Below, piece by piece: positions 7,596-13,117 of a stretch of 20,923 bases of DNA. A program made the translations under genes and the position numbers. The stretch covers positions 1 through 20,923 of the forward strand of contig USAI01000038.1 in the NCBI GenBank assembly GCA_900552675.1. The letters are read 5' to 3'. The stretch's first letter is position 1, and every line of letters begins with the position of its first letter. Origin of the DNA: an uncultured Prevotella sp. (lineage in GTDB: Bacteria > Bacteroidota > Bacteroidia > Bacteroidales > Bacteroidaceae). The notes under the pieces are model-generated. The model was not told where the DNA came from. It saw only the letters and a list, made by a program, of their open reading frames with translations, and ran no database searches.

Positions 7596-8591
7596 ATGTT
7601 TGATTGCGGTAAGATAGCAATTATCGGAGGTGGTAGCTGGGCAACAGCTATTGCTAAGATTATCATCAGCCACACGCACCATATAGGATGGTACATGCGG
7701 CGCGATGACCGTATTGAAGAATTCAAACGCCTAAGCCACAACCCCACTTATCTCACAAGCGTACATTTTAATACCAACGAGATATATTTTTCAAACGACA
7801 TCAACAAAATTGTTGAAGCCTACGACACATTGGTATTTGTCATTCCATCACCCTACCTTAAGAACCACTTGAAGAAATTGCATACACGCATACGCGACAA
7901 ATTCATCATCACTGCTATTAAAGGATTGGTGCCTGACGAAAATTTGGCGTGCTCTGAATATTTTCATCAGGTGTATGACGTGCCCTTAGAAAACTTGGCG
8001 TGCATTGGCGGACCATCGCATGCCGAAGAGGTGGCACTGGAACGCTTGTCGTACCTCACGGTGGGATGCGCTGACCTGACGAAGGCAAAATCGTTTGCCG
8101 ACGTGCTGGCGTCTGAATATATCAAGACAAAAACCAGTGCCGACGTGATGGGCATTGAATACTCGTCGGTACTGAAAAACGTATATGCCATTGCAGCTGG
8201 TATATGTAGCGGACTGAACTATGGCGACAACTTTCAGGCAGTGCTGATATCAAATGCTGTGCAAGAGATGGACCGACTGTTAACGGCCGTAAACCCTTTA
8301 GACCGCAACGTGTGCGACTCGGTATATCTGGGCGACTTACTGGTAACAGGTTACTCAAAGTTTTCGCGCAACCGCACCTTCGGTTCTATGATAGGCAAAG
8401 GTTACAGCGTAAAAAGCGCGCAGATAGAGATGGAAATGATTGCCGAGGGCTACTTCGGCACCAAATGTATGAAGGAAATAAACCGCTACCTGCACGTAAA
8501 CATGCCCATACTTGATGCCGTATATAACATTCTGTATGAGCGCATTAACCCACAAATAGAGATTAAGCTCTTGACCGACAGCTTCAGATAA
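7596..8591 (+). CDS. gpsA: Glycerol-3-phosphate dehydrogenase [NAD(P)+]
   Basis: This 331-aa cytosolic enzyme reduces dihydroxyacetone phosphate to sn-glycerol-3-phosphate, the backbone precursor of phospholipids. The Rossmann nucleotide-binding loop is GGGSWATAIAK (residues 11-21). The middle has ITAIKGLV and IGGPSHAEEVA. The catalytic region EYSSVLKNVYAIAAG carries K194 and is followed by LNYGDN with D211. Its length is normal for GpsA. ATG 7596 leaves a short, typical N-terminus before the Rossmann strand. It lies 122 bp after lysS, across a hairpin, and 124 bp before the chosen pgi start. I recall the order lysS-gpsA-pgi as common in Bacteroidales. No separate promoter is evident. Confidence 0.95.
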   Translation: MFDCGKIAIIGGGSWATAIAKIIISHTHHIGWYMRRDDRIEEFKRLSHNPTYLTSVHFNTNEIYFSNDINKIVEAYDTLVFVIPSPYLKNHLKKLHTRIRDKFIITAIKGLVPDENLACSEYFHQVYDVPLENLACIGGPSHAEEVALERLSYLTVGCADLTKAKSFADVLASEYIKTKTSADVMGIEYSSVLKNVYAIAAGICSGLNYGDNFQAVLISNAVQEMDRLLTAVNPLDRNVCDSVYLGDLLVTGYSKFSRNRTFGSMIGKGYSVKSAQIEMEMIAEGYFGTKCMKEINRYLHVNMPILDAVYNILYERINPQIEIKLLTDSFR

Positions 8592-8715
8592 CGCCCCCTA
8601 ACGTGTAGCCGAGCAAGCAACCAAGAAAGAGAAAGACCATATCTTTAATAAGGTTAAAGGCATGGATTTGAAAAAAGAACGAAACGAATTACAATCAATC
8701 AAAAAAAATAATAAT

Positions 8716-10074
8716 ATGAAAAGTATCAGCTTAGACATTACTAAGGCAGCCTCGTTCTTGAACGAAGGCGCCGTAAAGGCTTATGAACCACAGGCTATTG
8801 CCGCTCGTGAGGCTCTGGAAAATGGAACTTGCCCTGGCAACGACTTCCTCGGATGGTTGCACTTACCGTCAAGCATCACACCCGAGTTTCTTGATGAGAT
8901 ACAGGCCGTAGCCAACACCTTACGCGAGAAGTGCGAATGTGTAGTGGTAGCTGGCATCGGCGGCAGCTACCTTGGCGCACGTGCCGTGATCGAGGCCTTG
9001 GGTAATGCTTTTTCATGGTTGGTGAACGATAAGAAGAACCCCACCATTCTCTTTGCTGGCAACAATATTGGTGAAGACTATCTCTATGAGCTTACCCAAT
9101 ATCTGAAAGACAAGAAATTCGGTGTTATCAACATCTCTAAGTCGGGCACAACCACCGAAACAGCCCTCACCTTCCGTCTGCTCAAGAAGCAGTGCGAGGC
9201 TCAGCGTGGCAAAGAAGAAGCTAAAGACGTGATTGTAGCCGTTACCGACGCACATAAGGGTGCCGCACGTGCTGCTGCCACCAAAGAAGGCTACAAAACA
9301 TTTGTTATTCCCGACAATGTAGGTGGCCGTTTCTCAGTGCTCACACCTGTAGGCTTGCTGCCCATCGCTGTGGCTGGCTTCGATGTTAAAGCACTGGTAC
9401 AGGGTGCTGCCGATATGGAGAAGGCCACTGGCAACAACGTTCCCTTCGACGAGAACCCCGCCGCTATCTACGCTGCTGTGCGCAACGCACTGTATGCACA
9501 AATTGGTAAGAAGATTGAGATAATGGTTAACTTCCAGCCCAAACTGCACTTCTTCAGCGAGTGGTGGAAGCAGCTGTATGGCGAGAGCGAAGGCAAAGAC
9601 GGCAAGGGCATCTTCCCCGCTTCATGCGACTTTACTACCGACCTTCACTCAATGGGCCAGTGGATACAGGAGGGCGAGCGCTCTATCTTCGAAACCGTTA
9701 TCAGCATTGAAAAGCCTAACGAAACCCTGTTGTTCCCTCACGACGAAGAGAACCTCGATGGTTTGAACTTCTTAGCAGGCAAGCGTGTTGACGACGTTAA
9801 CAAGATGGCCGAGCTGGGCACACGCCTGGCACACGTTGATGGTGGCGTGCCCAACATCCGCCTGTCGGTTCCCGCTCTGAACGAGTATTACCTCGGACAG
9901 CTTATCTACTTCTTCGAGATTGCCTGTGGCATCAGCGGCAACATTCTTGAGGTGAACCCCTTCAACCAGCCGGGTGTAGAGGCTTACAAGAAGAATATGT
10001 TTGCCTTGCTCGACAAGCCTGGCTATGAGGCCGAGAGCAAAGCCATTAAAGCACGTCTGGCTGAAGAGAAGTAA
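8716..10074 (+). CDS. pgi: Glucose-6-phosphate isomerase
   Basis: This 452-aa cytosolic enzyme interconverts glucose-6-phosphate and fructose-6-phosphate. Visible motifs are GIGGSYLGAR, the phosphate-binding ISKSGTTTET, the signature around FFSEWWKQLYGESEGKDGKG, and the C-terminal NPFNQPGVEAYKKNMF. With this start the catalytic residues fall at E290, H311 and K425, the numbers I recall for the short Bacillus/Geobacillus-type enzyme. The frame also opens at ATG 8662, 18 codons upstream, but those residues (MDLKKERNELQS...) are polar, lysine-rich and not typical of the family. The ATG at 8716 follows an A-rich leader typical of the phylum. It precedes the HAD gene in the sugar-phosphate part of the run. 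Confidence 0.94.
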   Translation: MKSISLDITKAASFLNEGAVKAYEPQAIAAREALENGTCPGNDFLGWLHLPSSITPEFLDEIQAVANTLREKCECVVVAGIGGSYLGARAVIEALGNAFSWLVNDKKNPTILFAGNNIGEDYLYELTQYLKDKKFGVINISKSGTTTETALTFRLLKKQCEAQRGKEEAKDVIVAVTDAHKGAARAAATKEGYKTFVIPDNVGGRFSVLTPVGLLPIAVAGFDVKALVQGAADMEKATGNNVPFDENPAAIYAAVRNALYAQIGKKIEIMVNFQPKLHFFSEWWKQLYGESEGKDGKGIFPASCDFTTDLHSMGQWIQEGERSIFETVISIEKPNETLLFPHDEENLDGLNFLAGKRVDDVNKMAELGTRLAHVDGGVPNIRLSVPALNEYYLGQLIYFFEIACGISGNILEVNPFNQPGVEAYKKNMFALLDKPGYEAESKAIKARLAEEK

Positions 10075-10106
10075 AAACCTTTTGCTTTTTTAAGCTAAAA
10101 GCGCAC

Positions 10107-10131
10107 GCTATCGTTGAAGGATAACGACAGC
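10107..10131. repeat. Hairpin between pgi and the HAD gene
   Basis: GCTATCGTT (10107-10115) pairs with AACGACAGC (10123-10131) with one mismatch and a 7-base loop. No T-run follows, so it is more likely a processing, stability or pausing structure than a terminator. Confidence 0.5.
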
Positions 10132-10164
10132 ATAAGAAAGAACAAAACGTTGTAAAAGAACAGT

Positions 10165-10210
10165 ATGTTTCATATAGCAATAACAGAATGTTTCATACAG
10201 CAATAACCGA
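10165..10210 (+). repeat. 23-bp tandem duplication of the HAD gene start
   Basis: ATGTTTCATATAGCAATAAC followed by AGA (10165-10187) is followed directly by a near copy at 10188-10210, with two differences (T/C and A/C). The upstream ATG opens a 13-codon frame ending at TAA 10204-10206. It overlaps the true start out of frame, because 23 is not a multiple of three. Confidence 0.85.
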
Positions 10211-10925
10211 ATATTTAAAGAAGCACAGCTTTGGACGGTTTACCCCCAAAGCCGTGCTTTTTGATATGGATGGGGTATTGTACAATTCAATGCCCAATCA
10301 TGCCATAGCATGGCAACAAAGCATGCAGCAGTTTGGCATACACATGACGGCGGCCGACTCTTACGCCACAGAAGGCGCACGAGGTGTCGATACCATCGTA
10401 AAGTTTGTAAAACAGCAGCAAAACAAAGACATCAGCCTCGACGAGGCACAACGCATGTACGACGTAAAAGCCGACATCTTTCACCATATGCCCGTAGCCC
10501 CCATCTTCCCTGGCGTAAAAGAGCTTATGGCAAAGATACAGGCCGCTGGCATGCAGATATGTGTGGTGACGGGTAGCGGACAACGTCCCCTGTTGCAGCG
10601 ATTGGTCGACGACTTTGAAGGCTTTGTTGATGCCCACCACATTGTGTCGGCTTACGATGTTGACCATGGAAAGCCTGCCCCCGACCCCTATCTCATGGGC
10701 ATGAAGAAAACGGGGTGCCAGCATCCTTACGAGGCAATCGTGGTTGAGAACGCACCGCTGGGCGTGGCCGCTGGCGTGGCTGCCCAGTGCTTCACCGTAG
10801 CAGTGAACAGTGGTCCGCTGCCCGACAGTGCTTTGGCCGAACAAGGCGCCAACATTGTCTTGCCTGATATGCTCACCTTAGCATCAAATTTTGAACAGTT
10901 GCTGGAAGAGGCTGGCAAACAATAA
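10188..10925 (+). CDS. HAD-superfamily hydrolase, beta-phosphoglucomutase-like
   Basis: This 245-aa cytosolic protein has the full HAD motif set: nucleophile D26 and acid/base D28 in FDMDGV, T128/S130 in VVTGSG, K162 in HGKPAPDPY, and E187-N188 in VVENAPLGV. The alpha-helical cap lies between the first and second motifs (about residues 35-105), as in subfamily IA phosphatases and phosphomutases. Substrate cannot be read from sequence. Its place after pgi suggests a sugar phosphate such as hexose-1- or hexose-6-phosphate. The ATG at 10188 is preferred over the duplicated ATG 23 bp upstream, which is out of frame. The frame ends just before a degenerate A-rich repeat tract and a bidirectional terminator. 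Confidence 0.88.
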   Translation: MFHTAITEYLKKHSFGRFTPKAVLFDMDGVLYNSMPNHAIAWQQSMQQFGIHMTAADSYATEGARGVDTIVKFVKQQQNKDISLDEAQRMYDVKADIFHHMPVAPIFPGVKELMAKIQAAGMQICVVTGSGQRPLLQRLVDDFEGFVDAHHIVSAYDVDHGKPAPDPYLMGMKKTGCQHPYEAIVVENAPLGVAAGVAAQCFTVAVNSGPLPDSALAEQGANIVLPDMLTLASNFEQLLEEAGKQ

Positions 10926-10928
10926 AAC

Positions 10929-11018
10929 AATAAGGTAAAAGACAATATGGCAAAAGGCTGTAAGGCAAAAAGCTATAAGATAATAAAGAAAAAGGCTATA
11001 AAGCAAAAAAGCAATAAC
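10929..11018. repeat. Degenerate A-rich repeat tract after the HAD gene
   Basis: GGCAAAAGGCTGTAA (10949-10963) is followed by GGCAAAAAGCTATAA (10964-10978), a 15-bp period, then looser copies to about 11018. The tract begins with AATAAGGTAAAAGACA (10929-10944), an exact 16-base copy of 736-751. No coding potential is visible. Confidence 0.6.
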
Positions 11019-11019
11019 A

Positions 11020-11059
11020 AAAAAGCATGACTTTCATAAACCGAAAGCCATGCTTTTTT
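11020..11059. terminator. Bidirectional intrinsic terminator between the HAD gene and the 74-aa gene
   Basis: AAAAAGCATG-A-CTTTC (11020-11035) pairs with GAAAG-C-CATGCTTTTT (11043-11058) around a 7-base loop, with one A-C mismatch. T-runs lie on the right for the plus strand and, as an A-run on the left, for the minus strand. It serves two convergent genes. Confidence 0.8.
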
Positions 11060-11073
11060 GTATATCTTTGCCA

Positions 11074-11298
11074 TTATTCTACCACTACCTTCTTGCCATT
11101 AACCACCAGCAAGCCAGCGTTTAGGCCATCAATTGTAGAGTGGCCTGCGGGCACACCCTTGCTAAACACGAGTCGACCTGCCAAATCATATCCGTTTACA
11201 ACAGTAGGAACAGCAGCACCAAACGAGGCCATAGCCACGGTACAAAAGACGAGCAGCAACGACAAACGTGCTGACCAAGCAAGTAAAAGTTTTTTCAT
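11074..11298 (-). CDS. 74-aa secreted protein: signal peptide plus T9SS-like sorting tail
   Basis: The protein starts MKKLLLAWSARLSLLLVF and has a signal peptide to about residue 28 (ASFGA). The remaining 45 or so residues resemble the end of a type IX secretion C-terminal sorting domain: YDLAGRLV (37-44) and NAGLLVVNGKKVVVE (60-74). The M6 protease in this window ends in a matching pattern, YTIDGRYV ... SGMYIVDGKKFVK. There is no passenger domain between signal and tail. The upstream frame opens at a non-ATG codon at 11337, but ATG 11298 begins the signal peptide directly. A -7 element lies at 11377-11384. It could be a remnant of a larger secreted protein, a truncated paralogue, or a functional tail-only peptide. 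Reading frame and signal peptide are clear; the sorting-tail assignment is by pattern only. Confidence 0.65.
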   Translation of the reverse strand: MKKLLLAWSARLSLLLVFCTVAMASFGAAVPTVVNGYDLAGRLVFSKGVPAGHSTIDGLNAGLLVVNGKKVVVE

Positions 11299-11376
11299 AT
11301 AAATGTCGGTTAAAATTAAAACAGCATTACGCTGCACGATTTAAATATTTATAATATTATAATAACTCTCTGTCTG

Positions 11377-11384
11377 CAAAAGTA
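11377..11384 (-). promoter_or_regulatory. -7 element for the 74-aa protein (TACTTTTG)
   Basis: The minus strand reads TACTTTTG, matching TAnnTTTG, 79 bp upstream of the ATG. The nearest TTTG (complement of 11408-11411) is 23 bp away, longer than the usual 19-20. Confidence 0.45.
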
Positions 11385-11470
11385 ATAAAATATTTTTACA
11401 CGAATAACAAAAAGATAGCAAAAATAAAGAAAAAGGCACAAGAAGAAGCCAATTATTCCAAATTTTGCAT

Positions 11471-11490
11471 TACTTTTGCATAAATATAAC
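11471..11490 (+). promoter_or_regulatory. -7 element with overlapping ARG-box-like sequence before the BASS gene
   Basis: TACTTTTG (11471-11478) matches TAnnTTTG; no clear -33 is present. TGCATAAATATAAC (11477-11490) starts within it and covers the likely transcription start. The same TGCATAAATAT core occurs three times in the spacer before dnaK. Confidence 0.45.
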
Positions 11491-11546
11491 ACGGATGCAT
11501 TACACAATTCCACATCCTACGATACAAAAAACGAAAGAGACAGACG

Positions 11547-12515
11547 ATGGATAAACTGATACGATTTATAAAAAACTGGACACTGCCCGTGGCCATTTTC
11601 ACAGGCAGCGTGCTTTATCTTATATTTGCCTTTGTGCCCGCCCTTGCTGGTGCAGCCACCTTTTTCAAGCCCATCATGGCATCATTGCTTCCAGTGTTCA
11701 TGTTTTTCACCCTGTTTGTAGTGTTCTGCAAGGTCGATTTTAACAAATTGCGCCCCGTGCGTTGGCACCTTTGGCTCATTCTGTTTCAGATACTTACGGT
11801 GCTGGTGCTCACATGGTTAGTGCTCGAGTTTGGGCTTACTGGCAGAAGCCTGGTGCTGGCCGAAGCCCTCTTAGTGTGTGTGATAGCCCCTTGCGCCTCG
11901 GCAGCCCCCGTGGTAACCCAAAAGTTGGGTGGCGGCCTTGAAGAGATGACCACCTACACCTTTCTTTCCAATTTTGTTACGGCCCTGTTTGTTCCGCTCT
12001 GCTTTCCGCTCATCGACAAGGCTGCCGACGTGTCGTTTCTTAGCGCCTTCAGCACCATACTATATCGCGTAGCCACCGTGCTGGTGGCCCCTATGCTGCT
12101 GGCATGGCTGGTAAAGCACCTGTTGCCACGCCTACATAAATACATCATCGGCATAAAAGACCTGTCTTATTATTCGTGGGCGCTGTCGCTGCTCATCGTT
12201 AGCGGCACCACCATTTGCAACATTGTGCATGCCCACACCACCGTGCTGTTTTTGTGCATTATAGCCGTGATGGGCCTGCTGCTGTGCATCATGCTGTTTG
12301 GTGCGGGCCGTTTTATAGGTCATTATTTTGGCGCCACTATCAATGCGGGCCAAGGGTTAGGTCAAAAAAACACAGCCTTTGCCATCTGGATAGCCTCGGC
12401 CTACCTCAACCCATTGGCAACCGTGGGCCCAGGCTGCTACATCTTATGGCAAAACATTATTAACAGCATAGAGATATGGATGTGCCGACGCGAAGGGAAA
12501 GAGTGTTCGGTATAA
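11547..12515 (+). CDS. BASS-type (bile acid:sodium symporter family) transporter
   Basis: This 322-aa inner-membrane protein has nine or ten hydrophobic segments from residue 13 onward. The pattern fits the bile acid:sodium symporter superfamily. A first-half crossover-like region reads CVIAPCASAAPVVTQKLGG (about 111-129) and its second-half counterpart reads GQGLGQKNTAFAIW, both with small and polar residues in the expected broken-helix positions. Members move bile acids, pantoate, other organic anions or arsenite relatives with sodium; the substrate here cannot be told. It appears monocistronic, divergent from the 74-aa gene. An ARG-box-like site over its promoter hints at amino-acid-linked control, which is speculative. 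Confidence 0.8.
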   Translation: MDKLIRFIKNWTLPVAIFTGSVLYLIFAFVPALAGAATFFKPIMASLLPVFMFFTLFVVFCKVDFNKLRPVRWHLWLILFQILTVLVLTWLVLEFGLTGRSLVLAEALLVCVIAPCASAAPVVTQKLGGGLEEMTTYTFLSNFVTALFVPLCFPLIDKAADVSFLSAFSTILYRVATVLVAPMLLAWLVKHLLPRLHKYIIGIKDLSYYSWALSLLIVSGTTICNIVHAHTTVLFLCIIAVMGLLLCIMLFGAGRFIGHYFGATINAGQGLGQKNTAFAIWIASAYLNPLATVGPGCYILWQNIINSIEIWMCRREGKECSV

Positions 12516-12525
12516 AATACTGAAG

Positions 12526-12555
12526 TTGAGCAAATATTTCCTTTTGTTTGCTCAA
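12526..12555. terminator. Stem-loop after the BASS gene
   Basis: TTGAGCAAA (12526-12534) pairs perfectly with TTTGCTCAA (12547-12555) around a 12-base loop, starting 10 bp after the BASS stop codon. There is no T-run on either side, so it may be a weak or Rho-assisted terminator or an RNA-stability structure. Confidence 0.45.
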
Positions 12556-12563
12556 CAGCAAAT

Positions 12564-12610
12564 AGGTAGATAAAGCACAGGTAGATAAAGCACCAGTTAG
12601 ATAAAGCACC
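12564..12610. repeat. 15-16-bp tandem repeat (AGGTAGATAAAGCACC), three copies plus remnants
   Basis: Copies are at 12564-12578, 12579-12594 and 12595-12610 (the third begins AGTTAG). A decayed fourth, AGTTAGTAAG, and AGGTAAGGCAC follow. The tract lies between the convergent BASS and merR-type genes. Confidence 0.8.
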
Positions 12611-12661
12611 AGTTAGTAAGATACGAGCAGGTAAGGCACAAGCAAACAAGGTATGCCCCTT

Positions 12662-13009
12662 TTACACCAAGCCATCAAGCTGAGCTTTCAGCCGCTTTAG
12701 GTCATCGCGCACACGCATCAGGCAGTCGAGCACCTCTTTTTGTTTATCGGCACCCTCTCTGTTGGTGTGCAGCATTTTTCTGGCCGATGCAATCTTAAAG
12801 CCGCGCACCTTCACCAGGTTATAAATAACCTTCAGCACCTCAATATCTTTTTCGGTATACATACGCACACCGCTGTCAGAGGTTTTGGGCTTGAGCTGCG
12901 GAAACTCTTTTTGCCAATAACGCAACGTGCTTTCGGCCACGTCAAGCTGCTGCGCCACCTCTTTTATAGAGAAGTAGGTTTTAAGGTTCTTGTTCATATT
13001 TAGTGCCAT
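12662..13009 (-). CDS. MerR-family transcriptional regulator
   Basis: This 115-aa protein has an N-terminal winged helix-turn-helix: YFSIKEVAQQLDVAESTLRY, then WQKEFPQLKPK and the wing-like SGVRMYTEKDIEVL. The C-terminal part (about residues 75-115, rich in K, R, L and D heptads) is a likely dimerisation coiled coil. There is no C-terminal metal- or ligand-binding domain, so the inducer is unknown. I chose ATG 13009 (MALNMNKN), preceded by AAGGTAGAAAT. ATG 12997 (MNKNLKTYF) is also possible, and a TTG at 13033 would add eight residues. It is divergent from alaS and their promoters overlap, so it may control itself and alaS. I recall a small MerR gene beside alaS in other Bacteroidales. Confidence 0.88.
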   Translation of the reverse strand: MALNMNKNLKTYFSIKEVAQQLDVAESTLRYWQKEFPQLKPKTSDSGVRMYTEKDIEVLKVIYNLVKVRGFKIASARKMLHTNREGADKQKEVLDCLMRVRDDLKRLKAQLDGLV

Positions 13010-13044
13010 ATTTCTACCTTTTTCGTTAAACAATGATTAATTTA

Positions 13045-13076
13045 TTTGCAAAAATACGCAAAAGAAAGTACCTTTG
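13045..13076 (+). promoter_or_regulatory. Bacteroidetes-type promoter of alaS
   Basis: TTTG at 13045-13048, 20 bases, then TACCTTTG at 13069-13076: an exact match to the phylum consensus. The predicted start near 13083 leaves a leader of about 35 nt. It overlaps the minus-strand promoter at 13049-13080 almost base for base. Confidence 0.7.
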
Positions 13077-13080
13077 CAAA
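13049..13080 (-). promoter_or_regulatory. Bacteroidetes-type promoter of the MerR-family gene
   Basis: On the minus strand, TTTG (complement of 13077-13080), 20 bases, then TATTTTTG (complement of 13049-13056). Both halves match. The predicted start near 13042 is about 33 nt before ATG 13009. Confidence 0.65.
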
Positions 13081-13117
13081 ACTTTTATAAGGAATTTAAA
13101 ACTAAAACGATATAACA

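Noticed and set aside
3374..10203. 13-base match TTCATACAGCAAT at 3374 and 10191
   Set aside because: Too short and isolated to distinguish from chance in AT-rich spacer sequence.
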